Assembly (NCBI GenBank): GCA_036852015.1
Contig: JAANDG010000027.1
Location: 186,001-250,000 of the forward strand
DNA: 64,000 nt
Direction: 5' to 3'
From: Pelodera strongyloides
Lineage: Eukaryota; Nematoda; Chromadorea; Rhabditida; Rhabditidae
Shown: piece by piece, positions 11,242 through 21,463 of the stretch
Numbering within the stretch: the first letter of the stretch is position 1
How the letters are laid out: each line of letters starts with the position of its first letter
Notes under the pieces: generated by a model
Database searches by the model: none
The model's input: only the letters and a program-made list of their open reading frames with translations
What the model was told of the DNA's origin: nothing
Position numbers and translations under genes: made by a program

Positions 11242-11963
11242 GACAAACCGCTGTACCCTTTCCTCCACCGATAGAATAGGGTGGTTTAATTTCATTATAT
11301 ATTTAATAAAATATTTTTTTATGAAAGGAAAGCCTGCTGCCAGACATATTGATGGTTTTTGGAAATAAACACAATGCTAGGAATATACATTGCATTTTAC
11401 GGTTTAAATATACTTATCAAGCAGTACATATCCACACTCTTTATGCGTGAAATGGGTAAGGCCGAAGTCCGGTCCCACCTGCAGGAGGAGAAGGCCCCTC
11501 AGGGCTCTTCGTCCTATAAAACCTTATGAACACAAACGGTAGGCCTTACTGAGCGGATATTGTGCTGCCACATATACGAACAAACTCAACTTACGACCTG
11601 CATGAAAACAGTTTGCGCGTTTGCGAAATGACGTAATTTCAGCATCAGCATATGCTTCTTCATGTGCTGCATTTTTATGATCTGCAGCACAGTAGCATTC
11701 GACAGAGTTATAGATGAAGAATTCTAGGCGGTAAATACTCGAACACTTCAGCCATTAATCTTTGAGCTTATATTACTTACATAAGTGCTCCTATGTTATG
11801 TATTATATCGTACTTCACATTAGAGGCGATAAATTTCTGTAGAAAAAAAGTGTATTCCACACACGCCTTGTTTATTATTCACGCACGGCGTGATTGCTTT
11901 TATGGAATGCCTAATAAAGATAATAAAGTCATATATTATTAGTTACTTGTTTATCGTGTCCCC
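11242..11963. other. Upstream region of the TSR gene at 11976
   Basis: No gene seen. A GC-rich patch at about 11455-11515 (AGGAGAAGGCCCCTCAGGG) stands out against AT-rich flanks and may be a repeat fragment. Confidence 0.3.
11889..11917 (+). promoter_or_regulatory. Shared upstream block of the TSR genes (copy 2)
   Basis: CGTGATTGCTTTTATGGAAT followed by GCCTAATAA, about 60-85 bases before the ATG, matching the blocks at 6607 and 13671. Confidence 0.35.
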
Positions 11964-11975
11964 ATGTCTCCCACG

Positions 11976-12725
11976 ATGAACGTCTTGTTACTTCTAGCTC
12001 TACTTATTACTATATGTGCGGCAGAAGGTGGGTTTCTGAAGATGTGGTTATTATACATCTTTAAACAGTATCATACATCTTTAAACCTGTCAACATGCAT
12101 CTTTAAACCTGTCAACATGGCTTGTACGAACACTACTGGACTAGATGCATGATTATAGATTGGCGCATTGGGTTCGAACATCTAGATTAGATACATCATA
12201 CATGTGCATTATGGTTTCAGTCATGGGGCAAAAAACTGCTCTCAATTTAGCAGAGTGGTCCGAGTGGTCTTTGTGTTCTGCACAGTGCGGCATGAATGGC
12301 GAGCGTACTAGAATTCGTTATGGATTCAAGTAAGTTCGTTATTAGTTGCGCGTTTAGGGACTGCCTCGAGAATTGTGATCAGAAATATTACAAAGCAATA
12401 AAGCGGTATAACCAACCGGCACTGTTGGCGAATGACTCTATGAAAGGTCGCGAAGTCAGTTGCATACACGAATGAAAATACGACGTCTCGTATATACGTT
12501 TCAAATGCCGGATGTTGTATCGCTTTAATTCTTTAATGACGAGTGTTTTACTAGTTTGCTACTTTTAGAAAGTTGAGGAAGATGACTGCACGTTGTCCGG
12601 AGAATACTTGTGCACGTAACTCTTGCGGACCGTACGGCCGTTTACAGGGAAATATTTGCGTCTCTACTACGGAACCTGTAATTGTGGAAAGGGACTACGT
12701 CCACAGAAAACTTAACAATTATTGA
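11976..12725 (+). CDS. Small secreted protein with one thrombospondin type-1 repeat (TSR gene 2)
   Basis: Exons 11976-12027, 12221-12329 and 12569-12725 (TGA) join in phase to give 105 residues; a start four codons earlier (ATG at 11964) is also possible. The N-terminus is a signal peptide (MNVLLLLALLITICAAE). Exon 2 carries a TSR core: EWSEWSLCSAQCGMNGERTR, the tryptophan ladder followed by CS..CG and basic residues. Exon 3 is a four-cysteine tail (CPENTC..NSC..GNIC) ending in a TTEPVIVE+DY block shared by the paralogs. The TSR fold suggests extracellular binding to glycans or other proteins; the actual partner is unknown. It is part of a tandem family with 6692, 13769 and 16405. Confidence 0.75.
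12398..12528. mobile_element. TTAA MITE, degenerate (family A-like)
   Basis: AAAGCGGTATAACCAACCGG at the left and GCCGGATGTTGTATCGCTTT + AA at the right; it lies in intron 2 of TSR gene 2. Confidence 0.5.
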
Positions 12726-12887
12726 TGCTGAAAAATTATAAAACATTTTAAAACTAATTCCTGTAATGTGCTATTTGTGGAAAAGTTTATCTAGAGTTAT
12801 GTCTAGCATAAAGTTTCTCTACTGTTTAGTAGTGAGTTTGAAAAAAAAGGAAAAATGTGATGCCTATATGTCAATATGTTTCCAATG

Positions 12888-12980
12888 GGCCTCGGTGGCT
12901 CATTGGAAACGTCCGCTCTTCGCAGACAGCCGACCCGAGTTCGAATCCAGCCACATACATTCAGTCAATGCCACCGAGGC
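12888..12980 (+). repeat. tRNA-like sequence, probable SINE head
   Basis: GGCCTCGGTGGCTCATTGG resembles a tRNA 5' end with an A box, and GAGTTCGAATCC at 12937-12948 resembles a B box; a Lys(CTT)-like anticodon arm can be drawn between them with one mismatch. The T stem does not pair. GCCTCGGTGGC recurs inverted at 12970-12980. I read it as a tRNA-derived repeat rather than a working tRNA gene. Confidence 0.4.
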
Positions 12981-13768
12981 GTTGAAAATCGAATCCCCCA
13001 TTGCCCAGCCTGAGGAATTCGAGGGATTTGTCCTTTCCGTCTCGTCGTCAAACACTCTGTATAACTCCACAAAACCTCACTGAAAAGATCAAGGATCGAC
13101 ATTATCTTAAAGCGCATGTCAAGCCTGTTTCACAGATATTCTATAACACGCGTCACAAAATACCGTAGTTTAAACAATTTCTCTCGCGCCCTCCTCTTTT
13201 TCTTTGCTGACTTCAAAAATTTCTCTTACGCCCTCCTCTTTTTCTTCGCTGTCTAACAGCCTCGTAAATTCAAACGTCCCGTGGACAGAGATTTGGCTTA
13301 GCTCTGTCCGCACGACTCGAATCCCATACTGAAGGAGTTTTTTTTCCCCTCCACGCATTCCCCCGCGGATTGAAGAAGCACGACGCTAGAAACCTTCCGC
13401 ACTTGTTCCATGTACTTGATGATGTTGTATCTGATTGACTGTATGTGTGAATACAGTAGTGATATATTACACAGCTATGAAAAACATAAGTGTCAGCCTC
13501 CGCAAACTTGGTGCGCCGCCCGCTGTTGCCGACACTGTTTTTATGAGTTTCACATTGTTTGGGTTGTTTTTCTTACTTGCCATTGCCCTGATCCTGATGT
13601 ATGGACAAAACTCCGGGGGAGCCGCATCAGCATTAGGATTCCATATACTACTTCTTCATTGCCTATGCGCGGCGTTATTGCTTTTATGGAAAAAAATAAT
13701 AATAATGAGTCTAGATATCAATTCCCTGTTTCTTGTGGATACTGTCATTGCATTTCAATCCAATCCTT
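12981..13768. other. Spacer between TSR genes 2 and 3
   Basis: It holds a two-copy pyrimidine-rich tandem repeat at about 13178-13255 (CGCCCTCCTCTTTTTCTT units) and the TSR upstream block at 13671. Open frames here lack recognisable domains. Confidence 0.35.
13671..13691 (+). promoter_or_regulatory. Shared upstream block of the TSR genes (copy 3)
   Basis: GCGTTATTGCTTTTATGGAA, matching the blocks at 6607 and 11889 but about 80 bases from its ATG. Confidence 0.3.
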
Positions 13769-15355
13769 ATGAACATCCTGCTGGTACTATCTCTGCTATT
13801 CACTGTATGTGCGGCACAAAGTGGTAGGTTTCAGAGTTTTGCCCTCATTTATATAATAATAATAATAATAATGATTTATTACGCACACACAATTCATGAG
13901 GAAAATATATGCAACGGACTTTTGTCGAGTAAAGCAACAGCAGCACAAATATGAAGAAAGCGAAACGAATAAATAAAGGTACACATTATACAGAAATCTA
14001 TGGAGCAAAGTGCGGTGCTTCCTCAATCATAAGAGAAGTTCTATGTACAAATGAATGCCTACGAACATTTTTAGTTGCTCTGGGAATAATGATCCTACTC
14101 CTGAAACTACTTCAACATTTCGCAGCTAAAAATTTTCTTAGCACTTTAGCATCTGCTCTTTTTCTATATACGATACCGGTGTATCTGCGTCTTGCTGATC
14201 CGCATGATCACTCTCTTTCGTCTCCCTAATTCCCGATCGCATGGCCGACTTTAACCCCCCCCCCCCCCCGGTGGCGAAACTTCTCGAGAAGCTGATTAAT
14301 CTCCACCGGTTGTACCCAGCTACCAAGTTTTGCACCTTTGGTATGGTGAAGAGGTTTCGTTCCGGGAGAGAGCAAGTGACGCGTTGCGTGAGCAAGTACC
14401 ACGTTCCCCCTCTAGTTTATTGTTAGCTCCTGGCATACGTTATTTTCCCTTAGCTTCCGAACACCGCTTCCAATTCAGATTCCTGGTCCGAATGGTCGTT
14501 TTATGGTAAGTGTTCTGCAGGGTGTGGAATGAAAGGCGAACACACTAGAATCCGCCATGGAATGAAGTGAGACATTGATTAATTAAAGCGAAATACCAGC
14601 TGGTTTTTGAAACGCATCTCAAATATCAGAATTCTTATGCAGTTATGCTAAAAGGGGTCTGTTGGGGTCTACTTTGTTTTCAAATTTATGCTCATTTGCA
14701 TATGAAGCATAGGAAAGCAGGGAGTACTCGAGTACTCGATGCGTTTCAAAAACCGGCCGGTATTTCGGTTTAAAAAGTATAAAATATGCCGCCCGCCACG
14801 TCTTTTATATTATGCATGATTGTATAAAATACTTCCATTGCTCCCCTGCCCTATTTACGTATATTACATGTGTAAATCGTACACGCGAATTAACTCCTGA
14901 CTCCTGAAGCTGCATCAGCATACATTATTATTATTATAGCACACGGCTATAGCCGCCTGAGGCGACTTTCCAATGCTATGTAGGCGACACCTTGAAGTAA
15001 AAAAAAAAACAGTCATGCCTATACCTTGCGAAGTACAAAGCCACCAACGTTTCGGCTGAATGGCCAAGATATCCGAATCTCAAACTTATTTAACTGAAGC
15101 GTATTATGAATACGCAAAACCAAGAAATGCCGGCCTGTTCCATGAACATTTAGAATTGAGTGTTTGTCTTGCAGGAAGGTACAGATAATGACTGAACGGT
15201 GCCCGGACAGACCTTGTTTGGGTAACCGATGTGCGCCACACAGTCGTTTAGTTGAACAGTATGGACATGCGGCATTGTTTCTTGGCGAATATCTGTGTGA
15301 ATCAACCACGGAGCCGATAATTGTGGAAAAGGACTACTTCAATAGAAAACTTTGA
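13769..15355 (+). CDS. Small secreted protein with one thrombospondin type-1 repeat (TSR gene 3)
   Basis: Exons 13769-13823, 14479-14566 and 15175-15355 (TGA) join in phase to 107 residues. Order: signal peptide MNILLVLSLLFTVCAAQ, TSR core DSWSEWSFYGKCSAGCGMKG, then a cysteine-rich tail (CPDRPC..NRC...YLC) ending TTEPIIVEKDYFNRKL. Compared with gene 2, the linker before the TSR is 10 residues shorter and the tail is longer and clearly diverged, so this is the older paralog. Intron 1 contains an (AAT)n and a poly-C tract; intron 2 contains a family A MITE and one copy of the dispersed PDGY repeat. Role as for gene 2, not known. Confidence 0.7.
14583..14773. mobile_element. TTAA MITE, family A
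   Basis: TTAAAGCGAAATACCAGCTG to CGGCCGGTATTTCGGTTTAA, in intron 2 of TSR gene 3. Confidence 0.8.
14941..14995 (+). repeat. Dispersed PDGY repeat, copy 2 (short)
   Basis: CACGGCTATAGCCGCCTGAG followed by GCGACTTTCCAATGCT; matches the copies at 4530, 16962, 19433 and 21170. Confidence 0.5.
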
Positions 15356-15465
15356 GGTCGACAATAATAATAAATAAAGAATTTCTAAACGTCAAAGTTG
15401 CCTCGTTGAGAGAATGTTGAGATTTGAATCCACCCTGATTGGAAAAGACAAACTATGGTAAACAT

Positions 15466-15885
15466 TTAAAGGATCGCAGTCACTTCAATTTCGCATTTTT
15501 ACTTCACTTATCAATAAAGATAAAAAGATACTTAGAAAAATACCTTTCCAATACCGATTTACGGAACATTTATCACAGGGAAAGAAATCATTGTGTTGAG
15601 TTCTGATTTTTGACAAAATTGGGTGTTTTCTAAATCGCAATGGGACTTGGCCGGTTGCCAATGATGACAAAACAAAGAAAAACCGGGGAAGAGGGAAAGT
15701 GTCTGCTCTACTGTCTCAGTTGTCATTGTCATACTGTACGTAATTAGAACGCAACCGAGGGGATTTCTTTCCCTGGGTTAATTTTTCAGTAAATTGACAC
15801 CGGAATGGTATTTTTCTAGGTGCTTTTTCATGTTTATGGATAATTGAAGTAAAAAGGCGAATTTGAAGTGACTGCGATCCTTTAA
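15466..15885. mobile_element. TTAA fold-back element, family C, second subtype
   Basis: Ends TTAAAGGATCGCAGTCACTT and AAGTGACTGCGATCCTTTAA are those of family C, but the inner arms differ from the copies at 7423 and 41016. Confidence 0.8.
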
Positions 15886-16404
15886 TGTCCGCAGCTGCCA
15901 ATACAAATTAATTTTTATGTTATGCAAATGCAGTACCATGCATAACCTCGTATGTTACGTGGTCGCGTGGTTGGTGCGTGAGTATGTTCGTAAAATTACG
16001 TGGCCCACAGCAATATATCAGGGCGTAACTCGTTTCGGAACATGTTAAACTTTGTTCTTGCTTTTTGTCAGGCCTAGGGAAATATGACACAGGTGCCAAA
16101 TTTGTTAACAAAATTATTATACACATGCCAATACTAAATGTCAAAAGAGTTCCAAACGATTTTAAATTCGCGAAGGACGCGGCGTGTACATTTATAACTG
16201 ATGCGGCCCATCTGCCACTAGAAGACTAGAACCATTGGGCACATGGCCCACATGACGTCCCCACTATTTGTGCGCTATATTGTCGCGCACCACGGAAGAT
16301 CCGTGCTTTTTGGTGAAACCGGGCTCTGATTCGCTGCGAGATTCATACATAAACATATGCATTAGGCCTTATACTTATAGCTCGGAAAAGTGTTTAAAAT
16401 TTAG
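15886..16404. other. Spacer before the TSR pseudogene
   Basis: No gene or clear repeat recognised, and no signal-peptide exon found for the pseudogene that follows. Confidence 0.3.
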
Positions 16405-16684
16405 CGGTTTGGACCGAGTGGTCTCAGTGCTCGGCGCCCTGTGGGATGAATGGCGAGCGTTACGGATTCGTTACGGATTGAGTTGTTGATTAATAATAAT
16501 TCTGAAATTCTTTTGCGATTCAAGAACGCGCGCCTTTAGCAAAGGATGGTACAATATAGACCAAAGTTTGCTTATGACATGTTCCGCAGAGCATTAGGCG
16601 GGGCGTTCCGGATGACAAATTTATCGACTTGGCTTCGGGCTAAGACCAGGAGGGATCGCCCATTATTCCCTAGACGGGTGGTTG

Positions 16685-16745
16685 ACATACTCGAACCCGC
16701 GCCGAGTGCGTTAGCGGCGAACGCGCTAGCCATTGGGCCACCCGG
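16685..16745 (-). repeat. tRNA-like sequence, probable SINE head
   Basis: On the minus strand: GGTGGCCCAATGGCTAGCGC (A-box-like), an anticodon-type stem GCGTT/AACGC around a 7-base loop, and CGGGTTCGAGT (B-box-like). Base 33 is not T and the T stem fails, so it is not a functional tRNA. Confidence 0.45.
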
Positions 16746-16961
16746 CAATGTGATTAGATGATGACTGTTGCATGTCTGGTAAGCATGGAAAATAGTTGTT
16801 GTGAACAATAAAATCAAAAATGGTACGGTTCGGAAAGGACACCGATAGGACTCCTACTCCAACAGGCAGGACCATGATTTTCATCCTTATAATAATTAGG
16901 CTAACAAAAAGGCGCATAAAGACAGTTAAAGAAAGCAACGCAACGTGCAGTTTGTGTTATA

Positions 16962-17055
16962 AAATACCAGACGGCTATCGCCGCATGAGGCGACTTTCAA
17001 ATTAAATGCAGGAACAGTGAGCAAGCACACTGTTGTGAAACGTTTGCAACGTATC
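16962..17055 (+). repeat. Dispersed PDGY repeat, copy 3
   Basis: CCAGACGGCTATCGCCGCAT followed by GAGGCGACTTTC and, further on, a GAAACGTTTGCAACGTAT block. Confidence 0.55.
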
Positions 17056-17492
17056 TTGAAAAAAATTAAATGTGATTCGATCTGGCTTGCTGAAGACTGG
17101 GCTCCGGCTCTCATTTTATTGCCTTCAGATATTCTAATTTTCGTTTCGTTCACACAAACAAAAAAGTAAACTCTTCTCCTTTATATAATAAGATGACGTG
17201 CACGCCTGCAGCATTTTGTTGAAAAACCAGATAATTGAGCGCCAAAACATCAGGCAATTTTGGCATTTCGTGCGTAACGCGAATCCTCACAAACAGACAA
17301 ACAAACATATAGGTCCTTTATGAATAATCCGTAATCATATGGTTTTCCACTTTCAGAAAACAGCAGAAGATGACTGCACGTTGCCCGGAGAATACTTGTG
17401 CACGTAACTCTTGCGGACCGTACGGATGTTTACAGGGAAATATTTGCGTTTCTACTACGGAACCTGTAATTGTGGAAAAGGACAATTATTGA

Positions 17493-18102
17493 TGTTGAAC
17501 TGAATAGTTATAAAGCATCCTGTAATGCTATTTGTGGAAAAGTTTATCTAGAGTTATGTATAGAATTAAAGTTTATCTAGTGTTTAGTAGAGTAGAGAGT
17601 TTGAAAAAAAAGGAAAAATGCGATGCATATCATACAATTTAAGGATCGGATACAACAAGAAAGATTGAGGTATTTTTTCGCAGAAAAGAAACGATTTCTA
17701 CTGGGAAAAATATAACATGCTAATTGTCAACGTCGGCTTTGCATTTGGGAAGGAAAAAAAGTGGAAAAAATATTCGCCAGTAAAGTCTCAGTTTTTGAAT
17801 GGTGCAGGGTGATGGGCATCTGTCTTTTAGAATACCATTCCTCAGCTGTCTATGCCGTTGGGTGTATTTTTACGTCGACACATAACTTTTGTGACAGTGC
17901 ACCTGCTACCTGCTGCATGGCATGGTCTACTATTGTTTCTTTAATTTCTACCAGATTTGCTCGTCAACCAATCCTCTAAAGAACCTTATTAAATACGTTC
18001 TTTTATTTTCTTGCCTATGCTTGCTTTGAGTCAGGCTGCGTAACAGCCGCGAGTGAATATTCTTGGCTGTTCCGGATTGTAACTAAATGACCACACGACG
18101 TT
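17493..18102. other. 3' flank of the TSR pseudogene, then unassigned sequence
   Basis: Bases to about 17630 match the 3' flank of TSR gene 2. Beyond that I see nothing to annotate. Confidence 0.35.
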
Positions 18103-18255
18103 TTAAGGTTATAACATCCGATTTGTGAAACTAATTGTGTAATACTGCGTTCCCATGTATGATATGCAAATTTCTCCATGAAAAACAAGCCAGAATAACC
18201 ATGGAATACACATACATGCACATGTCCAACATAACCGGCTGTTATTCCCCTTTAA
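18103..18255. mobile_element. TTAA MITE, family A, degenerate
   Basis: TTAAGGTTATAACATCCGAT against ACCGGCTGTTATTCCCCTTT + AA. Confidence 0.5.
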
Positions 18256-18585
18256 AATATAACTCTTTGATTAGAGTACAAGCAGTCACATGGTTTATAT
18301 TTTCGTTTGTGGGTTGCCTTATCAGCTGGGCATTGATTCTTCCCCGAATGAGTTCAACACATAGACCTTTCTTCCAGCCCGTATCAATATAATATTGATC
18401 CCTTCAAATTATGATTTTTTTTTGGAGGAAATTACGAAGTTCATGATCGGCGTCTCACTGCATTACTCACAACGATACAATGAATTGTTTTTTTTTTCTC
18501 TGTTGAGGATATTCGTGCATATAGTGTTGATCTTGCTATACTCTAACTTACATTATAACATTAGGAACGTATAAGAAATCAAATT

Positions 18586-18784
18586 TTAAAACGAATGAAT
18601 GACACTTGGTTTTGAAACTACGCGGGGGACATATGTTGGATATTGTTCACTATGGTGAGCTGTTCCAATACAGACTGGCAAGGAAATTTGTATATTACTA
18701 CGCGCATACACTTGCGCTGAAAATACGGATGTTCATGTCATAGTTCACAGTTCACAGTTCACACAACGTGTCATACCGCTTTAA
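18586..18784. mobile_element. TTAA MITE, family F (CACGTG ends), degenerate
   Basis: The left end is decayed (TTAAAACGAATGAATGACAC); the right end ACGTGTCATACCGCTTTAA is good. Confidence 0.45.
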
Positions 18785-19188
18785 CGACCTATTACTCATC
18801 CTTTGAGCAACTTTTTAGGTTCATTCTTTAGTAATACATAGAGGAGATTTTTATCTCCTTCACGAATCAAAATCTACCTTCCACAAAGAACGTGTAGTCT
18901 TTCTCACTTTGTATTTCACGCAATAAGTTAAATTTTGAACTCGTCTAGGAACCAAATTCCTGCATTTCTCTTGGAAGTGTTGCATCATGCCGGCGTTCTC
19001 TTTTTGCCTTTTATTTGTGAAAAGGTTGGAACTATAAACATTACGTGTGTGAAATTCTTTTGCGAAGAAGAAGACGCGTTTTCCCCTAGTTTATTCATTC
19101 AATATTGTGCAAGAGAGGTGTGTTTGACTGTTGATAACGGTGCATCACCTCCAAACGAATTTTTTTAAGACTATCATTGTAGCATTTT

Positions 19189-19372
19189 TTAAAGCTTATA
19201 ACAGCCGGTTTTTGGAACATTTGCTGCACAACTATATTCCTAAGTATTTTTATGCTGTGAACTCGAATTGAGATCGATTTTTTTTCTAATTTCTAATCAT
19301 GCTCATTTGCATACGATACCTTGGAATACAGCTCAATAATACTTTTCAAAACTGACTGTTATATCGCTTTAA
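19189..19372. mobile_element. TTAA MITE, family A
   Basis: TTAAAGCTTATAACAGCCGG to ACTGTTATATCGCTTTAA, with the inner TGCTCATTTGCATA block. Confidence 0.7.
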
Positions 19373-19432
19373 AGATAAAAATTAGCACGTACATACTGCT
19401 CACTTTGCAATTCGTATATCCTGCTTTTATTT

Positions 19433-19512
19433 TTATACCAGACGGCTGCGCCGCCTGAGGCGACCTTCTAGTACATTTTTATTTCATACATACGTGAAAC
19501 GTGGATTCAAAA
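19433..19512 (+). repeat. Dispersed PDGY repeat, copy 4
   Basis: ACCAGACGGCTGCGCCGCCT followed by GAGGCGACCTTC and later GTGAAACGTGGATTC. Confidence 0.5.
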
Positions 19513-19734
19513 GTGATTCAAAAAATTAGCATATGCTAAAATCCTCGCTTTATTGCTTCTTTTGTTGCTCTAGATTTGCATGTTATTTGTATTTTAATCG
19601 AAGTACTTTGAGCGCCGCGGACGCGCCCGAACGATATACCACACACATTCCGTATATGCAGCCTTTTTTGGACTTTTGTGAGAGGGGCGCTCGGAATGTG
19701 AGATGGCTCAGTGCATGGGAACATGAACTACTGA

Positions 19735-19832
19735 ACCAATCCTACTTCCTGAGCGTAACGCACATCATCCAAACACACAATCAATCAATCAAACAAACAA
19801 ACAAACAAAGCTCCCAACTTTATATAATAAGA
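19735..19832 (+). repeat. Possible retroelement 3' tail
   Basis: GAGCGTAACGCACATC, an (ACAA)n run, then CCCAACTTTATATAATAAGA. The same arrangement recurs at 26220-26290, and a shorter form near 17285-17340. It resembles RTE-type tails; no RT frame is attached. Confidence 0.35.
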
Positions 19833-20009
19833 TTTTACAAATGTTGTTAGTTTAGGAACAGCGCATGTTTTGTCTCGTTTATTTTGACTTGTTCATTTCG
19901 AACATAAAGTACATATGATAAGTTCAATTAATAACCTATCAAAATTCAGCTGATGAACTGATCGCACTAGTTCTGATGTAATTTTTCTCGAGTGCGCACT
20001 TGATTGCGT

Positions 20010-20890
20010 TATCGGGGCTAGCGAGCGGAGCGAGATAGCTCTTTTTGGTTCTTCATGGGGGGTCAAACGTGCAAAGAGAGGGTGTTTAATTAAATACCTA
20101 GACAATCATTAGACTAAACTACCGGGTAGCATTCTAATACATATTCCGCTAACTTGTTTTAGCTTCTCCAAAAAGAATATTTGAAATCGGTTATGTTTGA
20201 AGGAAACTACTTTAAATTTTGAGCGTCGTCCCAAGTTTTTTCTTGTATATATGGCTGGCTGGGTATGTGGACAAGGTTTTTGGCAGACCAACAGCTTGCT
20301 AGCAAAACGACAGGTGTTTTGCTGCGCGACAGCCTATATAGCGTCTCTTTCTCTTGCGAGGTATATTGCGGGCGCGCACTAATCTGGTCGTTCTTTGTGT
20401 TCCGTGTACGTTTCGAAAATTGATGTGCGTTTATGTGAGAACAAAAGTAGCAATGAATGAAATAAGAATAGTAACTTTATTATTACTTCTTATTTTTTCG
20501 GAGCTAGCGAGCGCAGCGAGCTAGCTCTTTTTGGTTCTTTATCGGGGGTCAAACGCACAAAGGGAGGGTATTTAATTAAATAAGTGCCCCACTTTTCAAC
20601 TAAACTAACCAAATACCTTCCAGAACCTCAAACCGGGGTTTCTTTACATTCTCCAAAAAAATTTTATCATAATCGGTCTACATTGAAGAAAACTATTGTA
20701 AACTTTCAATGCTGTGCTAAGTTTGTATATGCCTGTATGCTTGCATGATTTCTGGACACGACTTTCTCTGATGCAACAAAATTGCGTCTATTGGTGAAAC
20801 ATGCTGTGGCTGCTGGTTATATAGGGTCCTCTTCTCGTGCGGAACACAACGCGGGCGCGAAAAGACATTGACCGTTCTTTGTGCACTCGC
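20010..20890. repeat. Diverged direct repeat, two copies of about 390 bases
   Basis: Copy 1 (about 20010-20400) and copy 2 (about 20505-20890) both open with GGGCTAGCGAGCGgAGCGAG or GGAGCTAGCGAGCGCAGCGA, pass through GGGGTCAAACG and TTTAATTAAATA, and end near CGTTCTTTGTG. No long conserved frame. Confidence 0.55.
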
Positions 20891-21169
20891 TGACTATGAT
20901 CAGCCCTATGTGGTAATGAATGTTCAAGTGAAAAAAGAAAATATATGATTAAAGGTTTCCCATTTTCATATGATTTGGTATATATACTAATTGTAATCAT
21001 CGTAAATATTAATGAGCATACGTAAAATTTACTTCCCGTACTCACCTTTTCATTGCATATGTTCCTTTTATTTTGTTGATTTGTTCACCTCGAGAAACTC
21101 GAGAATTCGGGAAAGGAGTTTTGTTTTTGAATATGATCACTCACGTAGTAGTGTCTTATTTTATTACAA

Positions 21170-21292
21170 AACCAGACGGCTATCTCCGCCTGAGGCGACT
21201 TTCCAATACTGCACAAGCGATACTTCAAATTCAAAGCCTCACAAAAAAGGGGCATACTTATATGAAACGTCTGAAACGTATTGACTATATTA
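21170..21292 (+). repeat. Dispersed PDGY repeat, copy 5 (longest plus-strand copy)
   Basis: CCAGACGGCTATCTCCGCCT, GAGGCGACTTTCCAATACTG, then a further 80 bases that also match the minus-strand copy at 4530 (GGGCATACTTATATGAAA). Confidence 0.6.
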
Positions 21293-21463
21293 TTAAAGCG
21301 AACTGCCAGCTCCTTTGGAAAATTTGCGTATGAATAGCAAATCCTATGTATCCTATGCTAATTTTGCGCGATCGTCCACGGCTATCGCGCAAAATTAGCA
21401 TAGGATACATAGGATTTGCTTATCATATGCAAATTTTCCAAAGGAGCTGGCAGTTCGCTTTAA
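21293..21463. mobile_element. TTAA MITE, family E, young near-perfect palindrome
   Basis: 171 bases. TTAAAGCGAACTGCCAGCTC pairs with its exact complement at the right end; the arms differ by only a few bases. Same length as the copies at 36254 and 40322. Confidence 0.9.

Larger units (their letters stand above)
16405..17492 (+). pseudogene. TSR gene 4, decayed copy of TSR gene 2
   Basis: The TSR exon (about 16405-16489) reads W-T-E-W-S-Q-C-S-A-P-C-G-M-N-G-E-R, then loses one base relative to gene 2 and ends without a recognisable donor. The last exon (17357-17492) is almost identical in DNA to 12569-12725, apart from a short in-frame deletion near the C-terminus (about 21 bases). The match runs on into the 3' flank (CTATTTGTGGAAAAGTTTAT in both), so the duplication is recent. 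No signal exon is visible upstream. A tRNA-like repeat lies in the intron. Confidence 0.65.

Noticed and set aside
12888..12980. Functional tRNA-Lys gene
   Set aside because: The T stem does not pair and the acceptor complement lies too far away.
13435..13827. 130-codon frame upstream of TSR gene 3
   Set aside because: It runs in another frame through the promoter-like block and signal exon; hydrophobic but without family resemblance.
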